Virus record (IMG/VR): IMGVR_UViG_3300030085_003024
Coordinates: 1-40,500 of that record
Origin: a virus
Length of the DNA stretch: 40,500 bases
Reading direction: 5' to 3' (one strand)
The number at the start of each line of letters is the position of its first letter. Positions within the stretch are counted from its first letter, which is position 1. Shown in pieces: positions 7,386 to 14,544 of this stretch. The position numbers and the translations under genes are program-made. The notes beneath the pieces are model-generated. The model saw only the letters and a list, made by a program, of their open reading frames with translations, searched no databases and was not told the origin of the DNA.

Positions 7386-8306
7386 ATGGAACGCTCTAAG
7401 AATTTCCACATATACTTGGGAATTGCTGCGTTACTTATAGCTGGAAGTGCTGCATTCTTTTCAGTATTCGGTTTAAGTAAATTGTTCGCAGGAGCGGCCT
7501 TAAGTGTAATCATAATGGCGGGTTCATTAGAATTCGGTAAGTTGGTTACTGCCGCATTCCTTTATCGATATTGGGATAAAGTTAATATATTCCAAAAAAC
7601 ATATCTGATGACAGCAGTAATAACATTAGTGTTAATTACTTCAGCTGGTATCTTTGGTTACTTATCAAATGCATATCAAGGTGCAACCGTAACCTTTGAG
7701 AAACAATCAAATCAATTATTAGCTTATGAAGATAGGTTAGAACAATTACAAGAAGATAAATCATTTTTAAAAGAAGAGTTAGAAGTTCAAGTAAATGATT
7801 TACCTGAAAACTACATCACAGCGAAAAGAAAGTTAAGAGAAGATTATAATCCAAGAATCCAATCAGTTAATGATGAGATACTTGATGTTAAAGGTAAGAT
7901 AGGTGATTTAAAAGTATCACTTGTAGAAACAGGTGTTGATGTTGGTCCAGCAATATATCTTGCTAGAACTTTTGGAACCGATGTGGATTCAGTTGTGAAG
8001 TTCTTTATCTTTATCCTTATCTTTGTGTTTGACCCATTAGCAGTTATGTTAGTTGTAGCATTTAACCAAGCACTACTACTTAGAGAAGAAAACGAGCCGT
8101 CGAAGGATAGTAATCAGGTAAACTTGATTACCAAGAAAGCAAAATCGTGGTGGAAGTTTTGGGAAATGTATGGTGAAGAAAAACCAAAGGTTAAAGAATC
8201 AGTTCCAATATACCAACCTACAGGATTCAGAGCATTAGAAGATGATGAAGATGAAGAAGTACAAGAAGAAAAAATTGTAAAAAAAGGTGGAGTTAAGATA
8301 GTATAA
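7386..8306 (+). CDS. Membrane protein with periplasmic/cytoplasmic coiled coil
   Basis: 306 aa. Three TM segments lie in the N-terminal 100 residues (about 9-31, 35-58 and 74-97). A charged coiled coil follows (about 105-175: QSNQLLAYEDRLEQLQEDK and LREDYNPRIQSVNDEI). A fourth TM is at about 200-228 (VVKFFIFILIFVFDPLAVMLVV), then an acidic tail. Proteins with this layout occur in many large marine myoviruses and resemble DUF4407-like proteins; the role is unknown, with membrane remodelling or holin-like activity only guesses. AGGAG lies 6 bases before the ATG. Confidence 0.75.
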   Translation: MERSKNFHIYLGIAALLIAGSAAFFSVFGLSKLFAGAALSVIIMAGSLEFGKLVTAAFLYRYWDKVNIFQKTYLMTAVITLVLITSAGIFGYLSNAYQGATVTFEKQSNQLLAYEDRLEQLQEDKSFLKEELEVQVNDLPENYITAKRKLREDYNPRIQSVNDEILDVKGKIGDLKVSLVETGVDVGPAIYLARTFGTDVDSVVKFFIFILIFVFDPLAVMLVVAFNQALLLREENEPSKDSNQVNLITKKAKSWWKFWEMYGEEKPKVKESVPIYQPTGFRALEDDEDEEVQEEKIVKKGGVKIV

Positions 8307-8370
8307 CCTGAATATATATTCTATTTATTTATAAGAGTTTCTTATTAACTAAATTATAAGGAGATGTTTT

Positions 8371-8535
8371 ATGAATCGAGTAGAGAGAATTACACGAAGT
8401 CTACGAGCCCGTAGAAGAAGAAAAACTATCAGAAAAATTAACGAGGGTGTATTTAACAGATATCGTAGAAAGAAAAAAGCACTTCGGAAAAAGTATCAAA
8501 AAATTAAGGGTAGACAATTAACAAATAATTTATAA
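8371..8535 (+). CDS. Very basic small protein, 54 aa
   Basis: A 55-codon ORF with a perfect AAGGAG 8 bases upstream. The product is extremely rich in Arg/Lys (SLRARRRRKTIRKINEG, RYRRKKKALRKKYQKIKG) and predicted helical. Such peptides can bind nucleic acid or be processed virion components; no family is recognised. It ends nine bases before the promoter at 8544, so it terminates its transcription unit. Confidence 0.65.
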   Translation: MNRVERITRSLRARRRRKTIRKINEGVFNRYRRKKKALRKKYQKIKGRQLTNNL

Positions 8536-8543
8536 AAAAAGAC

Positions 8544-8575
8544 TTGACTTATATAGTATTTTATTCGTACCTTTG
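8544..8575 (+). promoter_or_regulatory. Promoter P1, TTGACT-18-TACCTT(TG)
   Basis: TTGACT at 8544-8549, an 18-base spacer, then TACCTTTG at 8568-8575. It is preceded by an A-run and shares the block AAAAAAGACTTGACTT with three other sites (9640, 19777, 24718). It drives the 3'-phosphatase gene, with a leader of roughly 20 bases before ATG 8600. The -10 also fits the Bacteroidota form TAnnTTTG. Confidence 0.75.
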
Positions 8576-8599
8576 GGGGTAATGAATAAGGAAAATATT

Positions 8600-9109
8600 A
8601 TGAATAGAAAAACGGTTATATTTGATTTAGACGGAACCTTAGCCAATATTGATGTTAGGAGAGATAAATCTCTTAAACCTAATGGTAAGTTAGACTGGGA
8701 GATATTTGCTTCACCTACTTCTATTATGGATTGGGATGAACCAAATCATCCAGTTATTAAGTTGGCTCAGATGTTCCATAATGATGGTTTCAGAATTGTT
8801 ATCTTTAGTGGTAGAAACGATAGAGGTTTCTTCGCTACTCAAGATTGGTTGAAACTACACAATGTTCCACACGACCTTTTGGTTCTTAGACCTGACAAGT
8901 TTAAAGAACATTCGTGGCCTATCGCTAATGGTAATCCTGCTACACCAGCTATGAGATTTATGCCAGATGAGATATTGAAGAAAGCTATGTTAGATACTTT
9001 CGTAGATATCGATGATGTATTTCTCGTGGTTGATGACAGAGATAAGGTTGTAAAGATGTGGAGAGACTTAGGATTGAATACATTCCAAGTAGCACCAGGT
9101 GATTTCTAA
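8600..9109 (+). CDS. HAD polynucleotide 3'-phosphatase (PseT phosphatase domain only)
   Basis: A 169-aa HAD hydrolase. Motif I is FDLDGTLAN (D9, D11), motif II lies in VIFSGRNDRGF, and motif III/IV is VDDRDKVVKMWRDLG followed by the C-terminal FQVAPGDF. That end closely parallels the phosphatase half of T4 polynucleotide kinase/phosphatase (IDDRTQVVEMWRRIG...VASGDF, from memory). The P-loop kinase half is absent, so it probably removes 3' phosphates from nucleic acid ends, in repair or tRNA repair. ATG 8600 was chosen for AAGGA 7 bases upstream; ATG 8582 would sit almost at the predicted transcription start of P1. Confidence 0.85.
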   Translation: MNRKTVIFDLDGTLANIDVRRDKSLKPNGKLDWEIFASPTSIMDWDEPNHPVIKLAQMFHNDGFRIVIFSGRNDRGFFATQDWLKLHNVPHDLLVLRPDKFKEHSWPIANGNPATPAMRFMPDEILKKAMLDTFVDIDDVFLVVDDRDKVVKMWRDLGLNTFQVAPGDF

Positions 9110-9630
9110 TGAAGTGTTCGGTATGTGATAACATATTAGATGACTATCGTGTCCACTTGGGCTACAAGGAATGTTTAGATTGTAGTGATGTAGAAAAGTA
9201 CTCTGCTCATACAGTGTATCCACACAAGACAGGTGCATTCGTACAACCTGTATCTGAAACAGCATCCAAGAATCTTAAACGAATGGACAGACGAAGTGTT
9301 GGTGGTACTCGTACTGCCAAAGGTATTTATGCTGATAACTCTTGGGATAGGTGGTTAGAAGATTACAACGCTGGTAAGTTCAAACCTAAACCATCTATTG
9401 GTCCAAAAGGTAAACCACTTAAGAATAAACCAAGACCATATAAAATGGTTCAATGGACTTGTATTGATTATTATATGAACAATGGTTATTATCCAGCATT
9501 AGATTTTGTAAAAGAATTATATAAAGATGATAAAATTACAATGATGACTAAAACTAAGATAGTGAATGAAATTACTTCACTACAAACATTACCTACAAAA
9601 GTAAGAAAAAAATTATTTTCACAAAATTAA
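9109..9630 (+). CDS. Zinc-ribbon-like hypothetical protein, 173 aa
   Basis: The N-terminus carries two CxxC knuckles (CSVC and CLDC, residues 3-6 and about 22-25), suggesting a Zn-binding ribbon. The middle is basic (PKPSIGPKGKPLKNKPRPYK) and the C-terminal 60 residues look helical. No named family recognised. It overlaps the phosphatase stop by one base and probably shares promoter P1, so a nucleic-acid-related role is plausible but not shown. Confidence 0.65.
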   Translation: MKCSVCDNILDDYRVHLGYKECLDCSDVEKYSAHTVYPHKTGAFVQPVSETASKNLKRMDRRSVGGTRTAKGIYADNSWDRWLEDYNAGKFKPKPSIGPKGKPLKNKPRPYKMVQWTCIDYYMNNGYYPALDFVKELYKDDKITMMTKTKIVNEITSLQTLPTKVRKKLFSQN

Positions 9631-9639
9631 AAAAAAGAC

Positions 9640-9671
9640 TTGACTTTAATATATTTTATTTTGTACATTTA
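9640..9671 (+). promoter_or_regulatory. Promoter P2, TTGACT-18-TACATT(TA)
   Basis: TTGACT at 9640-9645, 18 bases, TACATTTA at 9664-9671, with the shared AAAAAAGACTTGACTT block. The run AGGGGTAAT after the -10 is also present after P1, so the two regions look duplicated. The first gene after it is the 25-aa peptide at 9697. Confidence 0.75.
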
Positions 9672-9696
9672 GGGGTAATAATTAAGGATTTAAATT

Positions 9697-9774
9697 ATGT
9701 TTGAAATTAGTGTTTTATTATTGGTGGGTATTTTACCAATAGGAATTATGTTATATATTATGTTAGGAGATTAG
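9697..9774 (+). CDS. 25-aa single-TM peptide
   Basis: ATG preceded by AAGGA at 8 bases. The product MFEISVLLLVGILPIGIMLY plus five residues is essentially one TM helix. It is the first gene after promoter P2 and ends two bases before the next ATG. Small membrane peptides are common in phage early regions; function unknown. Confidence 0.6.
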   Translation: MFEISVLLLVGILPIGIMLYIMLGD

Positions 9775-9776
9775 TT

Positions 9777-10019
9777 ATGACTTTAGTATTTAAAAAAGAA
9801 ACACCAGCGGGTGAGTTAGTGGTGGAATATGTTATTTCATCAGTTACCAAAGGTGTTAAGGTTGTTGATATGACACTTGATGGTCAATTTCATAGGTTGA
9901 ATTGGATGACTAATCAAGGTTCATTGGAATTGATGGATGATTTGGAAAATCATTATAGAGATACGATGGATGAGGCAGCTTGGTTAGAATCAAAAGCGGA
10001 GTTACATTATGGGATATAG
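9777..10019 (+). CDS. Hypothetical protein, 80 aa
   Basis: Soluble, acidic, with a likely N-terminal beta-sheet (LVFKKETPAGELVVEYVI) and a helical C-terminus (ENHYRDTMDEAAWLESKAEL). No family recognised. It lies in the P2 unit and its stop overlaps the ATG of the following membrane peptide by 11 bases. Confidence 0.6.
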   Translation: MTLVFKKETPAGELVVEYVISSVTKGVKVVDMTLDGQFHRLNWMTNQGSLELMDDLENHYRDTMDEAAWLESKAELHYGI

Positions 10020-10134
10020 GAATTTTGTTTTGAGGAATAATATAAAATTATTCTTTTATAGGGTAGGAGAGTTTCTTACTATATTATGGATATTTTTTGT
10101 TTTTTACATTTTAATGGTAGTGGCTAATATTTAA
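10009..10134 (+). CDS. 41-aa single-TM peptide
   Basis: MGYRNFVLRNNIKLFFYRVG is basic and is followed by a TM helix (EFLTILWIFFVFYILMVVA). The ATG overlaps the end of the preceding gene, which supports coupled translation. No family recognised. Confidence 0.55.
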   Translation: MGYRNFVLRNNIKLFFYRVGEFLTILWIFFVFYILMVVANI

Positions 10135-10138
10135 AAGT

Positions 10139-10408
10139 ATGGAACAGTCCGTAATAGATTATGTGATTGAGTTATTTGATGGTGTTCTTGTTGATGAATA
10201 CGGCTGGGAACACTATCGAATAGATGGTAAGAAATATGATATTCGTTTCGACCCATCAAGGATTGAATGGGCATGTGATTGTCCAGCATTTACATATAGA
10301 CGAAAATTTAAGAAGAAGTATTGTAAACATATACTTGAGGTACAAGATAGAAAATTTAAACAACGAGTGGCAGATGCAGAAGGCCGTGCAGGTGCCAGAG
10401 TGGTTTAA
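10139..10408 (+). CDS. SWIM zinc-finger protein, 89 aa
   Basis: Contains the SWIM pattern CxC-xn-CxH: C and C in WACDCPAF and C and H in KKKYCKHIL (about residues 46-66), preceded by the typical YDIRFDPSRIEWACDC strand. SWIM domains bind DNA or proteins. The C-terminal end (GRAGARVV) is encoded by the first 23 bases of the tRNA-Cys gene, an unusual overlap. Start at ATG 10139; no strong Shine-Dalgarno. Confidence 0.8.
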   Translation: MEQSVIDYVIELFDGVLVDEYGWEHYRIDGKKYDIRFDPSRIEWACDCPAFTYRRKFKKKYCKHILEVQDRKFKQRVADAEGRAGARVV

Positions 10409-10459
10409 TGGGGTGGATTGCAAATCCATTGTTCGTAGGTTCGAATCCTATCCTGCACT
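10386..10459 (+). tRNA. tRNA-Cys (GCA)
   Basis: Acceptor GTGCAGG (10386-10392) pairs fully with CCTGCAC (10452-10458). The anticodon loop TTGCAAA gives GCA, and the T arm is GTAGG-TTCGAAT-CCTAT. Discriminator T at 10459 is the expected U73 for CysRS. CCA is not encoded. It overlaps the SWIM gene 3' end. Confidence 0.95.
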
Positions 10460-10477
10460 CAAAATTTGGAGAACTTA

Positions 10478-10717
10478 ATGAAAATAGTTGATTTAGTGAA
10501 TAGATTGGAAGAGATAGAAAAAGAATCAAAGGGTGAGGCACAAAAAATGTGTGCTGAGTTAATTGATGATTTAATTGAATATGATTTAAAGATTGCGAAA
10601 ATGATGAGTAGTCAATCTAATAATAGTATTATGAAACAATTAGAACAAGAAGGTGATGAGTTTATAAAGTTTCTAATGGAAGAAGGAATCAAAAGTGGTT
10701 CGATAGGAGAAGCTTAA
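10478..10717 (+). CDS. Small helical protein, 79 aa
   Basis: KIVDLVNRLEEIEKESKGEAQ and ELIDDLIEYDLKIAKMM suggest an amphipathic, acidic helical protein. GGAG lies 7 bases before ATG 10478; the upstream TTG at 10466 is in that leader and unlikely. No family recognised. It begins 19 bases after tRNA-Cys and overlaps the next gene by one base. Confidence 0.65.
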   Translation: MKIVDLVNRLEEIEKESKGEAQKMCAELIDDLIEYDLKIAKMMSSQSNNSIMKQLEQEGDEFIKFLMEEGIKSGSIGEA

Positions 10718-10866
10718 TGGATGGTTTTATACATTTTATAAAACATTTTCTTGGTTTGTGTGGTGAGGCACATCCAAGTGTATTAGTGACTGGTGGTATA
10801 TTTTTAACATCAGTATCTATTTACTTTAAACAGATTATTTCAAACATAAAGGATTTTATTTCTTAA
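10717..10866 (+). CDS. 49-aa single-TM protein
   Basis: The N-terminus is aromatic/basic (MDGFIHFIKHFLGLCGEAHP), followed by a TM segment (SVLVTGGIFLTSVSIYFK) and a short tail. The start overlaps the previous stop as TAATG. No family recognised; a holin-like role is possible only by size and topology. Confidence 0.55.
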   Translation: MDGFIHFIKHFLGLCGEAHPSVLVTGGIFLTSVSIYFKQIISNIKDFIS

Positions 10867-10880
10867 ACAAAGGAGTTATA

Positions 10881-11321
10881 ATGATGGGTAAATTTGAAGA
10901 CAACGGTGGTTATTACATTGATGGTGTTCCTTATATGGATTGTAAGATTACAGGTGACCCTGTCAAGAATGTAAGTACAGATGCAAAGGAAGTGATTGGT
11001 GATAGAGCACTAATGAGTAGGATGTACAAAATGTTTCCAGAAGAAATGGAAGCGAAAACTAAATCTTATAAACCTACAGGTCGTCCTGCTGGTTGGCATT
11101 GGATGGCTGAGTTTGTTGATAAAGATGGTAATGTATTTCACAAGGGTGTAGAACAACCAAAACTAAAAGGTACACTTCCACCTACTAAGGTTAAGAAACC
11201 TAAGAAGAAAATGAAACGAAGAACCAAAGATGAAATCTTGGTTGCTAAGTATAATGAGAAAAAGAAAATTCTCAAAAAAGAATTACAAAAACAAAAAGAT
11301 TTTTTAAACCATAAAATATAG
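10881..11321 (+). CDS. Hypothetical protein with basic C-terminus, 146 aa
   Basis: AAAGGAG lies 6 bases before ATG 10881. The N-terminal 100 residues look folded (NGGYYIDGVPYMDCKITGD; a PTGRPAGWHWMAEFVDKDGN segment). The last 50 residues are strongly lysine-rich (KKPKKKMKRRTKDEI), predicted helical. No family recognised. The basic tail suggests nucleic-acid contact, which is inference only. Confidence 0.65.
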   Translation: MMGKFEDNGGYYIDGVPYMDCKITGDPVKNVSTDAKEVIGDRALMSRMYKMFPEEMEAKTKSYKPTGRPAGWHWMAEFVDKDGNVFHKGVEQPKLKGTLPPTKVKKPKKKMKRRTKDEILVAKYNEKKKILKKELQKQKDFLNHKI

Positions 11322-11329
11322 GAGTTACA

Positions 11330-11542
11330 ATGAGTAATATTCGTTTTAGGGATGAGTTTGTTTATCCTGTCCAAACTAAAAAAATGAAGGATAACAATGA
11401 AGACCCACGAGTAAAAGTAAGTGATATGCTTGAAGGTGATAAAAGACTTGAAGGTGAATCATTTGAAGATTATAAAACACGATTAAAAGTTGAGAAAAGA
11501 CTTGTTCGTGATTACCTGAAAGGTTACTTAATCGAGAGGTAA
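11330..11542 (+). CDS. Hypothetical protein, 70 aa
   Basis: Charged protein ([20 protein letters not shown], then a helical [15 protein letters not shown] end). AGGAG lies 6 bases upstream of the ATG. No family recognised. It precedes the peptide deformylase gene by 2 bases, so the two are probably translated together. Confidence 0.65.
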   Translation: MSNIRFRDEFVYPVQTKKMKDNNEDPRVKVSDMLEGDKRLEGESFEDYKTRLKVEKRLVRDYLKGYLIER

Positions 11543-11544
11543 GA

Positions 11545-12129
11545 TTGAAAAAGGTTATAAATTGTATTAAGGATTCTAATCCTTTAATTAATCAAAAGTT
11601 AAAAGAGGTTTCAGTTGAAGAAGGAAATGTTATCGCAACAGAACTATTTCAAATACTTAACAAAAGAAAAGACGGGATTGGGTTGGCAGCGAATCAAGTG
11701 GGAATTGATGCACAAGTGGCCGTTGTCAATGTTCGTAAACCTGTGGTTCTCATTAATCCAAAAATTATCTCAAAAGAAAATGAAATAAATTATTACGAGG
11801 GTTGTTTAAGTTATCCAAAGAAAGGCGTACATACTAAACGATTTGAAACTATTGAGATTACATCAGATAATGTTGAGGGTTCATTAATATTTAGTGGTGT
11901 TGAAACTTCTACTGAGGGTAAAGGTAGTTGGGAAAAAAGTGATGATAGTGATAGGGATTTAAGATTATTAGAAACAGTTTGTGTACAACACGAGATAGAC
12001 CACTTGAATGGTATTATCTGTATGGATAGAAAGATTGAAACAAGTTATAAAAGAACAGAAAAAAAGGTTGGAAGAAATGAACCTTGTCCTTGTGGAAGTG
12101 GAAAGAAGTATAAGAAATGTTGTCAATAA
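11545..12129 (+). CDS. def: Peptide deformylase fused to a SEC-C zinc motif
   Basis: 194 aa with all three deformylase motifs: GIGLAANQ (44-51), EGCLS (85-89, metal ligand C87) and HEIDH (149-153). It would remove N-formyl groups from new proteins. A serine/acidic insertion at about 107-139 separates the last two motifs. The C-terminus is a SEC-C motif (residues 176-194: C181, C183, C192, C193), not normal for deformylases; SEC-C zinc motifs in SecA bind SecB and ribosomes. Deformylases are known in marine phages, but this fusion is unusual. The start codon is TTG, 2 bases after the previous stop. Confidence 0.92.
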   Translation: MKKVINCIKDSNPLINQKLKEVSVEEGNVIATELFQILNKRKDGIGLAANQVGIDAQVAVVNVRKPVVLINPKIISKENEINYYEGCLSYPKKGVHTKRFETIEITSDNVEGSLIFSGVETSTEGKGSWEKSDDSDRDLRLLETVCVQHEIDHLNGIICMDRKIETSYKRTEKKVGRNEPCPCGSGKKYKKCCQ

Positions 12130-12152
12130 TTTTTAACTTAATACAAATAGTA

Positions 12153-12230
12153 ATGGGCTTTATAGTAGGTGTAATTCTACTGATTGCTCTTTATGTATTA
12201 TTATTTAGATGGGATGATTATGGGAGATAA
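12153..12230 (+). CDS. 25-aa (or 36-aa) single-TM peptide
   Basis: MGFIVGVILLIALYVLLFRW followed by DDYGR: one TM helix with a short polar end. An in-frame TTG at 12120 would extend it by 11 hydrophobic residues and overlap the deformylase stop, giving a longer TM helix; I cannot decide between them. Its stop region overlaps the next ATG, consistent with a coupled small gene. Confidence 0.5.
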   Translation: MGFIVGVILLIALYVLLFRWDDYGR

Positions 12231-12369
12231 AAAGAAATCAATATATGATTCAGGTACTACAAAAGGTAGTGCACCAAGAACTTCTGATAGAAAAAGATAC
12301 GAAGATAATTGGGAAAAGATTTTCGGTAAAAAGAAGAAAAACAAAACGGAGAAGAAAAAAGATGAGTAA
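12220..12369 (+). CDS. Lysine-rich small protein, 49 aa
   Basis: MGDKKKSIYDSGTTKGSAPR, then a lysine-rich end (KKKKNKTEKKKDE); probably disordered. ATG 12220 lies in the overlap with the previous TM peptide. An upstream start at 12184 is frame-compatible but unlikely. No family recognised. Confidence 0.55.
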   Translation: MGDKKKSIYDSGTTKGSAPRTSDRKRYEDNWEKIFGKKKKNKTEKKKDE

Positions 12370-12817
12370 AGAAAAAGTAGTTATATGTAGTGGATATTTT
12401 GACCCATTGCATGTAGGACACTTAGAATACTTTAAGATGGCTAAAGACCTTGGAGATACATTAGTGGTTATTATAAATAATCGTGAACAATGTTTATTGA
12501 AAAAGGGTGATGAGTTTATGGACGAAAAAGATAGATTAGAAATCGTGTTTCATTTAGATATGGTTGATGAAACAATCTTATCAGTTGATGAAGATAAATC
12601 AGTATGTAAATCATTAGAGTTAATAGCTCAATTCAAACCACACGCTGAATTAATTTTCTGTAATGGTGGTGATAGAAATTTTGGTGAAGTACCTGAAACA
12701 AAAGTTTGTGGTAAATTAGGTATCAAAATGGTTGATGGATTGGGTGATAAAATTCGTTCATCATCAGATATGACTGGGTTAGTTGAATACGATGAACCTA
12801 ATGCTTATAGAAGATGA
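12362..12817 (+). CDS. Cytidylyltransferase-like nucleotidyltransferase
   Basis: 151 aa, matching the small HxGH nucleotidyltransferase family (glycerol-3-phosphate cytidylyltransferase/RfaE-C type). It starts VVICSGYFDPLHVGHLEYF (H17-x-G-H20) and has a late KIRSSSD segment in place of the usual ISST. It would transfer a nucleotide to a phosphorylated sugar or alcohol, giving an activated precursor such as CDP- or ADP-sugar. Its role here may relate to phage glycan or lipid changes, perhaps with the glycosyltransferase at 2020. ATG 12362 overlaps the preceding gene by 8 bases. Confidence 0.85.
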   Translation: MSKEKVVICSGYFDPLHVGHLEYFKMAKDLGDTLVVIINNREQCLLKKGDEFMDEKDRLEIVFHLDMVDETILSVDEDKSVCKSLELIAQFKPHAELIFCNGGDRNFGEVPETKVCGKLGIKMVDGLGDKIRSSSDMTGLVEYDEPNAYRR

Positions 12818-12933
12818 ATAAAATAAATTCAATTTTCAGAAAAATATTACATATATATTATATGTGGTTATATAAAAAACACTTAAATAAACGAATAATG
12901 AAAAATGATTTTGGGAGAAATGAAGAATGGTAA
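12814..12933 (+). CDS. Small basic peptide, 39 aa
   Basis: The ATG overlaps the stop of the cytidylyltransferase as ATGA, and the ORF ends 7 bases inside the endonuclease gene. It reads MNKINSIFRKILHIYYMWLY, then a basic end. The overlaps at both ends support a real coupled gene, but nothing is recognised and the region is AT-rich, so chance is possible. Confidence 0.4.
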   Translation: MNKINSIFRKILHIYYMWLYKKHLNKRIMKNDFGRNEEW

Positions 12934-13874
12934 ATAACAAAATAGGTTATGCTTGTATCTCAATGCAACTTAGTTATCCTACTAAGTATGGTAATAAACC
13001 AAGAGGTACACAACCAATCACAACAAATCGTAGTATGATTCGTAGAACCTTTGATGAGAAAGGTGTGGATTATGCATCAGAATTATGTTTACAAAATGTA
13101 AAAGATTTACATCAATTAATTCAATGGAATATTATGAATGGTTATGATTTCTATCGTTTGAGTTCTGATATGGCGCCGTGGAAAACAGAATATGAGTGGA
13201 GTGATTTGAAAGATATTGATGAGATTAAAAGATGGTTTCATTCGGCTGGTACAATGGCTAAAACACACGGAGTTAGATTAACTGCTCATCCAGGCCCTTT
13301 CAATGTATTGGTATCACCAAACGAGAATGTAGTTGAGAACACTATTAAAGATTTGACTATTCACGGAGATGAGTTTGATATGATGGGTTTATCTCGTACA
13401 CCTTACAACAAACTAAACATACATTGTAATGGTGTGTATGGAGATAAGTTATCTGCTATGGATAGATTCTGTAAGAACTTTGAACGATTACCTGAATCAG
13501 TACAAACAAGATTGACTGTTGAGAATGATGATAAAGCAAGTATGTATTCAGTAAAAGATTTGATGTACATCCACGAGAGAATTGGAATACCAATTGTGTT
13601 TGATTATCATCATCACAAATTCAATACAGGTGATTTATCAGAACAAGAAGCGTTAGAACTTGCTATCTCTACTTGGCCTGATGATATTGTTCCTGTAGTT
13701 CATTATTCCGAATCTCGTAGTAAAGAACAATTGGATGAAAAGATTAAACCACAAGCACATTCAGATTATGTGGTTGATTACATTGATACCTATGGCCACA
13801 ATGTAGATATTATGGTTGAGGCTAAACACAAAGAATTGGCTGTAGATAAATACAAGGAGTTACATTTTGGATAA
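12927..13874 (+). CDS. uvsE: UV-damage endonuclease (UvsE/UVDE)
   Basis: 315 aa, TIM-barrel UVDE family, which nicks DNA 5' to UV photoproducts and some abasic sites. Family segments in order: RLSSDMAPW, LTAHPGPFN, LTVENDD, VFDYHHH, VHYSESR, AHSDYV and VDIMVEAKHKE, which carry the metal-binding His/Glu/Asp residues. Length fits the family (about 300). The protein would repair phage DNA damaged by sunlight. GGGAG lies 11 bases before ATG 12927. The last codons overlap the next gene. Confidence 0.95.
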   Translation: MVNNKIGYACISMQLSYPTKYGNKPRGTQPITTNRSMIRRTFDEKGVDYASELCLQNVKDLHQLIQWNIMNGYDFYRLSSDMAPWKTEYEWSDLKDIDEIKRWFHSAGTMAKTHGVRLTAHPGPFNVLVSPNENVVENTIKDLTIHGDEFDMMGLSRTPYNKLNIHCNGVYGDKLSAMDRFCKNFERLPESVQTRLTVENDDKASMYSVKDLMYIHERIGIPIVFDYHHHKFNTGDLSEQEALELAISTWPDDIVPVVHYSESRSKEQLDEKIKPQAHSDYVVDYIDTYGHNVDIMVEAKHKELAVDKYKELHFG

Positions 13875-14061
13875 ACAAATGACAAAAAAAGAATGGTTGA
13901 ATGAAATGGTATTTAGAGATACTTTTGGTAGACCATATAATTTATCTGATGTTCCTATGACAATGATGACTCGTAAAGAATCATTTGAAAAACAAGGAGC
14001 AACAAAAGAAGCTATTAATGAGTATTGGAATGAAAACAAACATATGTATACAAAGGAGTAA
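13867..14061 (+). CDS. Hypothetical protein, 64 aa, TTG start
   Basis: Starts at TTG 13867, 7 bases after AGGAG inside the end of the endonuclease gene; ATG 13879 is an alternative. The product (DKQMTKKEWLNEMVFRDTFG...) is charged, probably helical. No family recognised. Confidence 0.6.
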   Translation: MDKQMTKKEWLNEMVFRDTFGRPYNLSDVPMTMMTRKESFEKQGATKEAINEYWNENKHMYTKE

Positions 14062-14063
14062 AT

Positions 14064-14267
14064 ATGTATTATGAAGCACAAGTAGTATTCGTAGAAGAGA
14101 TACCAACAAAAAATGGAGTTCGTGAAAAAAGAACTCGTAGAGCGTTTTTAGTTGAGTGTGATTCTGTGAGTGTTGCAGAAGCAAAAGTAAATGAGGTACT
14201 AAAAGATTCACCTTACGCTTTTGAAGTTAAAGTAGTTAAAGAATCTAAAATAGTAGAGGTGATATAA
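14064..14267 (+). CDS. Hypothetical protein, 67 aa
   Basis: AAAGGAG 5 bases upstream of ATG. The product starts YYEAQVVFVEEIPTKNGVRE and has a beta-alpha-beta flavour (RRAFLVECDSVSVAEAKVNE, EVKVVKESKIVEV), resembling small DUF4494-like domains, not firmly. It overlaps the next gene by one base. Confidence 0.6.
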   Translation: MYYEAQVVFVEEIPTKNGVREKRTRRAFLVECDSVSVAEAKVNEVLKDSPYAFEVKVVKESKIVEVI

Positions 14268-14407
14268 TGACATTCGTAGAAGCGTGTGAATTATTAACTG
14301 AGATATTAGTTGGTAAGAAAAAACCAGTATCAAGAAAAAAGAAGGCCGTTAAATCTGTAACGAATTCTAAAACAAGAAGAAGATATCAGAGGAGAAAACA
14401 AAAATGA
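14267..14407 (+). CDS. Basic small protein, 46 aa
   Basis: MTFVEACELLTEILVGKKKP, then a strongly basic tail (SRKKKAVK, KTRRRYQRRKQK). It overlaps both neighbours by 1-4 bases. No family recognised. It resembles the other basic small proteins at 8371 and 12220 in composition. Confidence 0.55.
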   Translation: MTFVEACELLTEILVGKKKPVSRKKKAVKSVTNSKTRRRYQRRKQK

Positions 14408-14544
14408 ATCCGAAAGTAGAGATGATGTTTAATATCATAATTACGAGTCTTAAACTTGGAGCAGGATGTATCTTATTATATATGATGTATCAGTTCTCTC
14501 AAGGTATGGAAGCTTGGGTTGAATTGGATAGGATGATGAGATGA
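14404..14544 (+). CDS. 46-aa single-TM protein
   Basis: Short N-terminus, one TM segment (FNIIITSLKLGAGCILLYMM) and an amphipathic tail (YQFSQGMEAWVELDRMMR). ATGA overlaps with both neighbours support coupling; GAGGAGA lies about 6 bases upstream. No family recognised. Confidence 0.55.
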   Translation: MNPKVEMMFNIIITSLKLGAGCILLYMMYQFSQGMEAWVELDRMMR

